Below, one piece after another: positions 1 through 5,656 of a DNA stretch of 16,606 nt (its first letter is position 1; every line of letters starts with the position of its first letter). A program made the position numbers and the translations under genes. Source of the DNA: Brevundimonas sp. UBA5936 (GTDB lineage: Bacteria > Pseudomonadota > Alphaproteobacteria > Caulobacterales > Caulobacteraceae). Under the pieces are notes generated by a model, which was not told the origin of the DNA, searched no databases, and was given only the letters and a program-made list of their open reading frames with translations. The stretch lies in contig DJDA01000035.1 of the NCBI GenBank assembly GCA_002430835.1, positions 1 through 16,606 on the forward strand. Direction: 5' to 3'.

Positions 1-174
1 GGCGGCGGCGGCCTCGGCCCTCAGACGGCGAGCGCGGGCGGTCTCGTCGCGATACTCAGCCTGAAGCCGGGTCAGTTCGGCGTTCGGCTGGGCCGTGCGC
101 TGGCCGGCCGCCGGTCCGGCAAGGACCAGCAGCAGGCAAGAGGAGGTCAGGAGAAGAACGGCCCCGGATCGCAT
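1..174 (-). CDS. EnvC-like murein hydrolase activator, N-terminal fragment
   Basis: Only the first 58 codons lie in the window; the gene continues off the left edge. The visible protein begins with a signal peptide: MRSG, then a hydrophobic run rich in Leu up to about residue 20, then a likely cleavage near PAAG/Q. From about residue 30 it is a charged, Ala/Arg/Glu-rich heptad-like stretch (LTRLQAEYRDETARARRL), as expected for the start of the periplasmic coiled coil of EnvC/M23-type activators of cell-wall amidases. The ATG overlaps the rlmH stop by one base (TGATG), implying translational coupling. The rlmH-envC-ctpA order is, from memory, usual in Caulobacter relatives and supports the call. 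The catalytic or LytM part is not visible, so this rests on the signal peptide, coiled coil and context. Confidence 0.7.
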   Translation of the reverse strand, partial: MRSGAVLLLTSSCLLLVLAGPAAGQRTAQPNAELTRLQAEYRDETARARRLRAEAAAA

Positions 175-638
175 CAGTCGCGATGATAGGGCGAACCGGC
201 CAGGATGGTCACGGCCCGATAGATCTGCTCGGCCAGCATGGCGCGCGCCAGGGCGTGGGGCCAGGTCTGCGGTCCGAACGCCAGGGTCGAGCGCGCGGCG
301 CGGCGCACGCTCTCGTCCAGACCGTCGGCGCCGCCGATGACGAACACCAGCCGCCGCTCGCCCTGATCGCGCAGGGCCGCCACATGGTCGGCGAAGGCGC
401 GCGAGGAATAGGTGCGCCCCCGCTCGTCGCAGGCGATCAGGTGCGCGCCCTCGGCGGCGGCCAGCAGCAGCTCGGCCTCCGGCGCCTTGCCGGGCTTCTT
501 CGGCTCAAGGTCGATGAGTTCGAGGGGCCCCAGACCCAGGGGCCGCCCCGACAGTGTGGCCCGCCGGGCGTAGTCGTCAGCCAGGGCGGCCTCGGGACCG
601 CGGCCCGGCTTGCCGATGGCCGCGATCGCCAGTTTCAT
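174..638 (-). CDS. rlmH: 23S rRNA (pseudouridine1915-N3)-methyltransferase RlmH
   Basis: A 154-residue SPOUT-class methyltransferase that methylates pseudouridine 1915 in helix 69 of 23S rRNA on assembled 70S ribosomes, using S-adenosylmethionine. The C-terminal trefoil knot is clear: LVFVIGGADGLDES at about 97-110 is the cofactor-binding loop, and the conserved end LAEQIYRAVTILAGSPYHR is at about 135-153. Length matches the family. The frame stays open upstream to 755, but that extension reads through the 3' end of rsfS and lacks homology. I chose the ATG at 638, which starts MKLAIAAIGK as in other RlmH proteins and sits four bases after the rsfS stop. It is co-transcribed with rsfS upstream and overlaps the envC-like gene downstream. 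Confidence 0.96.
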   Translation of the reverse strand: MKLAIAAIGKPGRGPEAALADDYARRATLSGRPLGLGPLELIDLEPKKPGKAPEAELLLAAAEGAHLIACDERGRTYSSRAFADHVAALRDQGERRLVFVIGGADGLDESVRRAARSTLAFGPQTWPHALARAMLAEQIYRAVTILAGSPYHRD

Positions 639-642
639 GAGG

Positions 643-1077
643 TCAGTCCCGGGCGGGGCCGCCGCGGTGGGCGCTGTCGACCGCCCAGATCTTTTCGATG
701 TTGTAGAAGGTGCGCACTTCCGGGCGGAACAGGTGGACGATGACGTCGCCTGCATCCAGCAGCACCCAGTCGCAGTGCGGCAGGCCCTCGACCTTCACCT
801 TGCCCAGGCCCAGTTCCTTGAACAGGCGCAGCAGGTGGTCGGCGATGGCGCCGACGTGGCGGTGCGAGCGACCCGAAGCCACGATCATGGCGTCGGTCAT
901 CGGGCTCTTGCCGCGCAGGTCGATCAGGACGATGTCCTGGGCCTTGTCGTCGTCGAGTTTGGCGAGGATGGCCTTCTCCAGCGCGGTCGCGCCGACCGGC
1001 AGAGGCTGGCGCTCGTCGCTACTGGGGCCGTCCTCGGCCTGACCGTCTTCGGAATGGACGGAATCCATCAGGTCCAT
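643..1077 (-). CDS. rsfS: Ribosomal silencing factor RsfS
   Basis: A 144-residue RsfS/Iojap/DUF143 protein. Members bind ribosomal protein L14 (uL14) on the 50S subunit and block joining with 30S, lowering translation in starvation or stationary phase. The conserved domain starts near residue 32 (ALEKAILAKLDDDKAQDIVLID), with the signatures TDAMIVASGRSHRHV at 61-75 and DWVLLDAGDVIVHLF at 103-117. The first ~30 residues are acidic and unconserved. An in-frame TAG-TAA pair lies about 80 bases upstream, and no ATG, GTG or TTG comes between, so the ATG at 1077 or the one at 1068 is the start; neither has a strong Shine-Dalgarno. It is the first gene of rsfS-rlmH-envC. Its usual partner nadD is about 2 kb away here, separated by two plus-strand genes. 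Confidence 0.95.
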   Translation of the reverse strand: MDLMDSVHSEDGQAEDGPSSDERQPLPVGATALEKAILAKLDDDKAQDIVLIDLRGKSPMTDAMIVASGRSHRHVGAIADHLLRLFKELGLGKVKVEGLPHCDWVLLDAGDVIVHLFRPEVRTFYNIEKIWAVDSAHRGGPARD

Positions 1078-1165
1078 TTCGTGCGCCGCGTTCGAAACGG
1101 CGTCTTGCGCATCGTGCGCGGTCGAGGGGGTCAGCGGAGGGCTCCGAGGCGATTACTAAAAGCCG

Positions 1166-1194
1166 ATGATAGCACGCCTCGTGCAAAACGTCAC
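1166..1194 (-). promoter_or_regulatory. Predicted promoter of rsfS-rlmH-envC
   Basis: On the minus strand a -35 box GTGACG (1189-1194) is followed by a 17-base spacer and a -10 box TATCAT (1166-1171), each one base from the sigma70 consensus. The expected start near 1158 leaves a leader of about 80 bases. The spacer holds a perfect inverted repeat, GCACG-N3-CGTGC (1172-1184), which could be an operator or chance in GC-rich DNA. The region is locally AT-richer than its surroundings. Confidence 0.55.
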
Positions 1195-1306
1195 CCACGC
1201 CAGGGACGAGCGCCCCCGCGCCTCCCTTCCGGCCGGCCTTCGGCGAGGGGCGCGCCGTAAAACTGCGTAGACGGATCATGAACCAGGCTCGTGGAGGGGC
1301 GCTGCC

Positions 1307-2500
1307 GTGACCAGGAATGAAGCCGTCGCCAGGCCTGCGCCTGCGCGCGAAAGCAAGGCGGCCGGGGCGTCAGACCGTGCGCCGCCCCACCCCTTCCCCC
1401 CGGTGATGGAGCCGCTGACCAGCGTCCGCTTCCTGCTGGCGCTGGGGGTGGTGCTTTTCCACTATCAGCTGATGTGGACCCTGCCGCCCGAGGCCGCCGG
1501 CCTGCTGAACCGGGCGCGTCTGGGAGTCGACGTCTTCTTCATCCTGTCGGGCTTCATCCTCGCCCACGTCTATCTGCAGGGCGAAGGCCCGCCGGACTAT
1601 AGGCGCTTCATCGTCGCGCGGTTCGCCCGCATCTATCCGGCCCACGCCGCCATCATGCTGGGGATGCTGGTCATGGTGCTAGGCGCGGGCCTGGTCGGCG
1701 TCAGCCTGGAGCCTGGCCGTTTCAACGCGCCCGACTTCATCCAGTCCGTGCTGCTGACCCAGGCCTGGTTCCCACGCTCCACCATGGTGCTGTGGAACGG
1801 CCCCGCCTGGTCCTTGTCCGCCGAGTGGTTCGCCTATCTGATCTTCCCCGTCTACGCCTGGATCGCCTTGCGCCTGAGGGATCGCCCCGTCGTCCTGATC
1901 GCCCTGGCGATCGCGCTGTTCGCTGTGTTGGACGCCGGCTACCGCATGGCCTTCGGCGTCATCCTGCCGCGCGCCGAAGACAATCTGGGCGTTCTGAGAA
2001 TTCTGCCTGAATTCCTGTTCGGCATCGGTCTCTACTTCCTGGGCCAGCGCCTGCGCCTCAGCCCCAGGGCCGCGATCGGCGTCGTGATCCTCGCCAGCCT
2101 GGCCATGTTGGCCGCCATGCAGGCCACGCTGGACGACCGGCTGATCGTGGCCCTGGCCGGGCCGCTGATCCTCAGCCTGGCCCTGCTGGCCAAGTCCGGG
2201 GCGCGCACCGTCCTGTCGAACCCCGTCTGGCTGTTCGCGGGCGAGGCCTCCTACGCCCTCTACCTGGTCCACATTCCGCTGGTGATGGTCTGGCGCAATG
2301 CGATGCAGGCGCTGCTGGGCCTGGACGGCGACTACCGCATGAGCCCGCTCGAACTGGCCGCGTTGCTGGCCCTCACCCTCGCCGCCGCCGCCGTGATCCA
2401 CATCGCCGTCGAACAGCCTGGCCGCAGGCTCCTGCGTCGCTGGCTCAACCGTCCCGGCGCGCGCGCCGGCGCCCCGCTCACCCAAGGAGAAACCGGATGA
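1307..2500 (+). CDS. Membrane acyltransferase, acyltransferase-3 (OafA/YrhL) family
   Basis: A 397-residue polytopic inner-membrane protein of the AT3 family, whose members move acetyl or other acyl groups onto sugars of O-antigen, capsule, exopolysaccharide or antibiotics. Family marks are visible: R41 and H52 form the R-X10-H motif in the first helix (SVRFLLALGVVLFHY), GVDVFFILSGF is at 73-83 and RFARIYPAH at 105-113. About ten hydrophobic segments follow. The first ~30 residues are a polar, Pro/Ala-rich cytoplasmic tail. The GTG at 1307 is chosen because GGAGGGG (1293-1299) lies seven bases upstream; M34 is an alternative. The last codons overlap the next gene (ATGA). No glycosyltransferases are near, so the acceptor cannot be predicted. 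The pair interrupts the nadD-rsfS neighbourhood, suggesting an accessory insertion. Confidence 0.88.
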   Translation: MTRNEAVARPAPARESKAAGASDRAPPHPFPPVMEPLTSVRFLLALGVVLFHYQLMWTLPPEAAGLLNRARLGVDVFFILSGFILAHVYLQGEGPPDYRRFIVARFARIYPAHAAIMLGMLVMVLGAGLVGVSLEPGRFNAPDFIQSVLLTQAWFPRSTMVLWNGPAWSLSAEWFAYLIFPVYAWIALRLRDRPVVLIALAIALFAVLDAGYRMAFGVILPRAEDNLGVLRILPEFLFGIGLYFLGQRLRLSPRAAIGVVILASLAMLAAMQATLDDRLIVALAGPLILSLALLAKSGARTVLSNPVWLFAGEASYALYLVHIPLVMVWRNAMQALLGLDGDYRMSPLELAALLALTLAAAAVIHIAVEQPGRRLLRRWLNRPGARAGAPLTQGETG

Positions 2501-3021
2501 ACCGTCTGCCCGCCGCCGCCCTGCCCGCCATCCTGGCCGGCTTCATGATCGCCCACGCCCCCGCCGCATCCGCTCACGAGCCCGCCCCCAAGGCCGCACA
2601 GTCGGCCAGCGCCGCGCGCTCGGCGCCGCAGGCCGAGGTTCTAGCCGTGCTGCAAGGCTATCGCGCCAGCCTCAGCGCCCTGGACGCTCCGGCCGCCGCC
2701 CGCTTCTTCTGGCCGGACTCCCAGGTGTTCGAACAGGGCGGCGTCGAGGGCGACTTCGCCCGCTATCTGGAGCATCACCTGGGGCCGGAGTTGCTGGTCT
2801 TCTCGGCCTTCGAGATGATCGACCCGGTCGTGCGCGTCGTCATCGCCGGCGACACGGCCTATGCGACCGAGACCTATCGCTTCCGCATCGCCTTCAAGGA
2901 CGCCGCCCGCGCCCCGGTCGAGCGGCAAGGCGTCGCCACCAGCGTGCTGGAGCGGCGCAACGGCGAATGGCGCATCCTCAGCTACCACTCGTCTTCGCGG
3001 GCGCCGCGCACGGCGCACTGA
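2497..3021 (+). CDS. Secreted NTF2-like (SnoaL/DUF4440-type) protein
   Basis: A 174-residue protein with a signal peptide (MNRLPAAALPAILAGFMIAH..., predicted cleavage after ASA at residue 26). A low-complexity Ala/Pro/Ser linker leads to a cone-shaped NTF2-like domain from about residue 45. The domain pattern is typical: helix VLAVLQGYRASLSALDAPAAARFF, then WPDSQVFEQGG, a central FEMIDPVVRVVIAGDTAYATETYRF strand pair, and the ending ERRNGEWRILSYHSSS. Such domains bind small ligands or act as isomerases or hydratases, but this one shows no diagnostic catalytic set, so the function is unknown. It overlaps the acyltransferase by four bases and has its own ribosome site AAGGAGA (2484-2490). The two are surely co-translated and may act on the same envelope substrate (inference). 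Its stop is 18 bases from the convergent nadD stop. Confidence 0.8.
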   Translation: MNRLPAAALPAILAGFMIAHAPAASAHEPAPKAAQSASAARSAPQAEVLAVLQGYRASLSALDAPAAARFFWPDSQVFEQGGVEGDFARYLEHHLGPELLVFSAFEMIDPVVRVVIAGDTAYATETYRFRIAFKDAARAPVERQGVATSVLERRNGEWRILSYHSSSRAPRTAH

Positions 3022-3039
3022 CGGATCAGGCCCGCGCCT

Positions 3040-3615
3040 TCACCCCGCCGCGCGCGTCGCGCGGATGGCGGTGGAGGAGCGGTGATTCAGCGGCGCCGTC
3101 AGATAGGTCCAGGCCGGCGCTTCCAGATTGGGAAGCAGTCCGGCCTGGGCGGCGGGAATGCGATAGCGGGCGAACCGCGCCGCCGCCGGGGCCGTGCGGC
3201 TGTCCAACAGGCTGCCCGGCCGCGCGATCACCGCCACCGGCATCAGCCGCATGATGTCGGTCCAGCCGCGCCAGCGATGGAAGCCCGCCAGATTGTCCGA
3301 TCCCATCAGCCAGACGAAGTGCACGCCCGGATGGCGGGCGACGATGGCGCGCAGGGTGTCGACGGTCCAGCCCGTGCCCGCCCGCGTCTCGAAATCCGAA
3401 ACGATCATAGCCGGGCCGACGCTCGCCGCCACGGCGCGCGCCGAGGCCATGCGCTCGACCAGCGGCGCGGTCTCGTGGTTGGATTTCAGCGGGTTCTGCG
3501 GCGAGACCAGCCAGACCACCCGGTCCAGGTCCAGCCGCTGCATGGCGGTGGCCGCCACATGGGCGTGGCCGTCGTGGGCCGGATTGAACGAGCCGCCGAA
3601 CAGGCCGACCTTCAT
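3040..3615 (-). CDS. nadD: Nicotinate-nucleotide adenylyltransferase NadD
   Basis: Catalyses nicotinate mononucleotide + ATP to deamido-NAD + pyrophosphate, the second-last step of NAD synthesis. The nucleotidyltransferase signature GLFGGSFNPAHDGH (residues 4-17, HxGH at 14-17) opens the protein; HRSSTAIR near the C-terminus is the ISSTxIR-type phosphate loop. From the ATG at 3615 it is 191 residues, slightly short for the family. The frame stays open upstream, with TTG codons at 3702 and 3744. Alphaproteobacterial NadD proteins often carry a few residues before the GSF motif, so a start at 3702 is possible; none of the three has a good Shine-Dalgarno. In relatives nadD directly precedes rsfS; here the convergent acyltransferase pair lies between them. 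Confidence 0.93.
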   Translation of the reverse strand: MKVGLFGGSFNPAHDGHAHVAATAMQRLDLDRVVWLVSPQNPLKSNHETAPLVERMASARAVAASVGPAMIVSDFETRAGTGWTVDTLRAIVARHPGVHFVWLMGSDNLAGFHRWRGWTDIMRLMPVAVIARPGSLLDSRTAPAAARFARYRIPAAQAGLLPNLEAPAWTYLTAPLNHRSSTAIRATRAAG

Positions 3616-3780
3616 CCCCGGCGCCAGGTCCAGCCCGTCGCGCAGGGCGCCTCGGCGAAGACCGGAGCCTTTCGGCGCGGGACCGGCGTGGAAGAAGGAC
3701 AAGGGCGTCTCTTGCGGCGGCGGCGAACAGATGAGCGCGGCCAACGCCTTATGCTCACCTGCGCCCTAACACGGTCCGAA

Positions 3781-3817
3781 GCGGCTGTCTCGCTCCGCGA
3801 ACGGAGCGAGAGACCGC
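3781..3817 (-). terminator. Strong hairpin after the lipoprotein gene, possible terminator
   Basis: A perfect 10-bp stem, TCTCGCTCCG (3788-3797) and CGGAGCGAGA (3802-3811), encloses a CGAA tetraloop. A further GCGG/CCGC pairing (3781-3784 with 3814-3817) lies beyond a small internal loop. It sits directly after the TAG of the lipoprotein gene and before nadD in the same direction. No run of U follows on either strand, so it is either an imperfect terminator or an RNA-stabilising 3' structure. Confidence 0.45.
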
Positions 3818-3818
3818 G

Positions 3819-4436
3819 CTAGAATTCCTTCCAGCTCGAGCCCGGATCGCGCTCGCCCGGCTGGGCCAGCTGCTGGCCCCAGGTGATCATCATGAAGGCC
3901 TTGTGGCTGCGGATCTTGTACTGGCCGATCATCGGCGTGACGGCGCCCAGCGGCATCCCCGTGCGGGCGTCGTAGAGGAAGCCCGAGAACTCGGCCACGC
4001 CCATGCGGTCGCGGTTGGAGTAGAGCGACAGCTCCGGCAGAGAGACGACGTTCAGGCTCTCGTTGATGGGCACCCGCATGTCGGGAATGCCCACCACCCG
4101 GCGCAGTTGGTCCAGCGACAGCGCCCCGGCGCGCACCTCGAAGATGGCGTCGGCCTCGCCGCGCTCGCGCACGATGGCGTAGCCCGCTTCCGACAGGGCG
4201 GCGCGGATGGCGCTCAGCGCATAGCGGGCGTTCTCGGCCTGGAAATAGGTCTCATCGACGAAGACGCGCGCGCCCTGCGGGATCGGCAGGGTCAGACCCT
4301 CGACCGCGCGGTCGGCGGCGCGGTTGACCAGCAGCATGTCCGTGGCCGTCCGCGCCGGATTGGTCTCCGTCACCGAGGCGCAGGCGCCCAGGCTCAGGAC
4401 CGCCAGACCCAGGATCAGCCGCGCCGAAACGCTCAC
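3819..4436 (-). CDS. Predicted lipoprotein of unknown function
   Basis: A 205-residue protein with a lipoprotein signal: MSVSARLILGLAVLSLGAC, lipobox LGAC with the lipidated Cys at 19. The residue after Cys is Ala, with no Asp at +2, so outer-membrane sorting is likely. The mature part is a mixed alpha/beta domain beginning TATDMLLVNRAADRAVEGL, with IPQGARVFVDETYF at about 52-65 and a helix AENARYALSAIRAALSEAGYAI at about 67-88. It ends with a strand-rich half containing FSGFLYDARTGMPLG. I do not recognise a family with certainty. The helix/strand pattern recalls small envelope lipoproteins that compare a residue-rich 'gain' helix with a DAIFEV strand. The GTG start at 4436 overlaps the gloA stop (GTGA), with GGGGG about five bases upstream, so translation is coupled to gloA. 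Confidence 0.75.
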   Translation of the reverse strand: MSVSARLILGLAVLSLGACASVTETNPARTATDMLLVNRAADRAVEGLTLPIPQGARVFVDETYFQAENARYALSAIRAALSEAGYAIVRERGEADAIFEVRAGALSLDQLRRVVGIPDMRVPINESLNVVSLPELSLYSNRDRMGVAEFSGFLYDARTGMPLGAVTPMIGQYKIRSHKAFMMITWGQQLAQPGERDPGSSWKEF

Positions 4437-4873
4437 CAGGCCCCCACGTTCGGCATGGAAGCCCAGGGCTCGGCCGGGGCCAGGCGCTCGCCCGCCTGCA
4501 GCAGCTCGATCGAGATGCCGTCCGGCGAGCGGACGAAGGCCATGTGGCCGTCGCGCGGCGGACGGTTGACGACCACGCCGCCGTCCATCAGCCGCTGGCA
4601 GGCGGCGTAGATGTCGTCGACCTGAAACGCCAGATGGCCGAAGTTGCGACCGCCGTCGTAGTCCTGGTCGTCCCAGTTGTAGGTCAGCTCGACCTCGGGC
4701 GACTTTTCCGCTTCGGCGCGGGCCTTGTCAGCGGGCGCGGCCAGATAGACCAGGGTGAAGCGCCCGGCCTCGTAATCCGCGCGGCGCGTCTCCTCCAGAC
4801 CCAGCAGGTCGCGGTAGAAGCGCATCGAAGCGTCCAGATCCTTCACCCGGACCATCGTGTGCAGATAACGCAC
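4433..4873 (-). CDS. gloA: Lactoylglutathione lyase (glyoxalase I)
   Basis: Converts the methylglyoxal-glutathione hemithioacetal to S-lactoylglutathione, the first step of methylglyoxal detoxification. From the GTG at 4873 the protein is 146 residues with two vicinal-oxygen-chelate modules. The four metal ligands of the family are present: H5 (YLHTMVRVKDLD), E62 (VELTYNW), H80 (NFGHLAFQVDD) and E123 (GISIELLQ). The compact DDQDYDGGRNFGH loop resembles the bacterial Ni/Co-dependent class. The frame is open to 4978, but that extension overlaps the upstream gene and is not family-like; the GTG start gives VRYLHTMVRV, the usual N-terminus, eight bases after the upstream stop with TGAGG as ribosome site. 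It is the middle gene of a three-gene unit. Confidence 0.94.
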   Translation of the reverse strand: MRYLHTMVRVKDLDASMRFYRDLLGLEETRRADYEAGRFTLVYLAAPADKARAEAEKSPEVELTYNWDDQDYDGGRNFGHLAFQVDDIYAACQRLMDGGVVVNRPPRDGHMAFVRSPDGISIELLQAGERLAPAEPWASMPNVGAW

Positions 4874-4881
4874 GGCCGGCC

Positions 4882-5121
4882 TCAGTGCGCCTCGGGCGGA
4901 CGGGCCGCCGGATCGAGATATTCGCTCTCGGGGTGCGGATGGTCGGACAGCACGAAGCGGCGGTCGCAATAGCCGCACTCGATGAAGTCGTCCTCGCCCA
5001 TGTCCATATAGACCAGCGGATGGCCCAGAGCCCCGCCGCCGCCGTCGCAGGCGACGCGCTTGGTCGAGACCACGACTTCTTCGGGCGGAGGAATGACGGC
5101 GTCGAGATGGCGGGGAGGCAT
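4882..5121 (-). CDS. CHCC-type zinc-finger domain protein
   Basis: A 79-residue protein matching the zf-CHCC family, related to the C-terminal part of the mitochondrial complex I accessory subunit NDUFS6. The four predicted zinc ligands are visible: C25 and H34 in ACDGGGGALGHP, then C49 and C52 in IECGYCDRRFVL. The spacing C-X8-H-X14-C-X2-C and the phrase HPLVYMDM are family hallmarks. Members are common as small stand-alone proteins in alphaproteobacteria; their role, probably in complex I assembly or stability, is mostly inferred from the mitochondrial homologue. It is the first gene of the CHCC-gloA-lipoprotein unit and starts at ATG 5121, with GAC-CGGA sequence upstream rather than a classic Shine-Dalgarno. 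Confidence 0.88.
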   Translation of the reverse strand: MPPRHLDAVIPPPEEVVVSTKRVACDGGGGALGHPLVYMDMGEDDFIECGYCDRRFVLSDHPHPESEYLDPAARPPEAH

Positions 5122-5125
5122 GATC

Positions 5126-5182
5126 CGGTCCGGTCTGGAAAGGCTTTGCGCCGTTCCTAGGCGGACCGGACCGTCAGGTCAA
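5126..5182 (-). promoter_or_regulatory. Predicted promoter of CHCC-gloA-lipoprotein unit, bracketed by an inverted repeat
   Basis: On the minus strand TTGACC (-35, 5177-5182) is followed by 17 bases and TAGGAA (-10, 5154-5159); the expected start is near 5147, about 26 bases before the ATG. The -35 overlaps the stop codon of the upstream membrane-protein gene. A perfect 10-bp inverted repeat, CGGTCCGGTC (5126-5135) and GACCGGACCG (5164-5173), puts one arm in the spacer and the other in the leader, a layout suited to a repressor site or a leader hairpin. Confidence 0.5.
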
Positions 5183-5469
5183 ACGTCAGAGGGCGCGGCC
5201 TTGCGGCCCATCACCTTGTCGAACAGGGCCTTGCGCTTCTTGAACAGGGTCAGGCCCAGGCAGCCCGCCCCGACCCACAGGCCGATCTCGCCGATCACGG
5301 CGGCGACCGCGGCGATGATCGCCGCCTGGGCCATCGGCAGATAGTCCAGCTTGCCCGCCAGCAGGGCCAGGGCGAAGCCGGCGTAGCCGACGGCGCAGAC
5401 GCTCATGGCGGCGAAGCCGATGATGCGGGTGCGGGTCAGGGGTTTGCGGGCGGCGACGGCGGTGGTCAT
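5179..5469 (-). CDS. Small two-helix inner-membrane protein, function unknown
   Basis: A 96-residue protein. A short basic N-terminus (ARKPLTRTR) precedes a first membrane helix at about 16-38 (IIGFAAMSVCAVGYAGFALALL), a short GKLDYLP loop, and a second long helix at about 47-75 containing VIGEIGLWVGAGCLGLTLF. The C-terminus is basic (KKRKALFDKVMGRK), which predicts both ends in the cytoplasm. The Gly-Glu in the second helix followed by a Gly-rich turn and Lys/Arg-rich tail recalls the small proteins annotated as transporter-suffix domain proteins, but I hold that only weakly. GAGGAC lies six bases before the ATG. It has its own promoter with operator-like palindromes, so it is likely regulated independently of neighbours. 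Confidence 0.72.
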   Translation of the reverse strand: MTTAVAARKPLTRTRIIGFAAMSVCAVGYAGFALALLAGKLDYLPMAQAAIIAAVAAVIGEIGLWVGAGCLGLTLFKKRKALFDKVMGRKAAPSDV

Positions 5470-5491
5470 GGCGTGTCCTCGTCTATGAAAG

Positions 5492-5537
5492 TTGTCTTTA
5501 TGACAAGCAGCCTAGACATGTCGCTCACACACGTCAA
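5492..5537 (-). promoter_or_regulatory. Promoter of the small membrane protein with two palindromic operator candidates
   Basis: On the minus strand TTGACG (-35, 5532-5537), a 17-base spacer, and TAGGCT (-10, 5509-5514) predict a start near 5502. The 8-bp palindrome GACATGTC (5515-5522) abuts the -10 inside the spacer. A second palindrome, TTGTC-N5-GACAA (5492-5506), covers the start site. Their centres are about 19-20 bp apart, close to two helical turns, and both share the TGTC/GACA half-site. This layout is typical of a dimeric repressor that occludes RNA polymerase; the regulator is not in the window. Confidence 0.55.
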
Positions 5538-5588
5538 GCACCATTTACATATCGTCTCGCAACCTTGTCCCCCATACGCGCCAGCGGC

Positions 5589-5617
5589 TTGGCGAACGGC
5601 CCCGCGCGCCCTACCTA
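5589..5617 (+). promoter_or_regulatory. Weak candidate promoter of the ABC ATPase gene
   Basis: On the plus strand TTGGCG (5589-5594) and TACCTA (5612-5617) are separated by 17 bases, about 40 bases before the ATG at 5657. The match is fair for the -35 and poor for the -10. It lies in the divergent 187-base region shared with the small membrane-protein gene. Confidence 0.3.
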
Positions 5618-5656
5618 TGCCGTCCGCCCCGCCCTGCCCGAGTTGAAGTCCGCGCC

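Noticed and set aside
639..755. N-terminal extension of RlmH
   Set aside because: The open frame reaches 755 but overlaps rsfS out of phase; family alignment memory places the start at MKLAIAAIGK (638).
4874..4978. N-terminal extension of glyoxalase I
   Set aside because: The extra 35 residues are Arg/Pro/Ser-rich and overlap the CHCC gene; the GTG at 4873 gives the conserved N-terminus with H5 in place.
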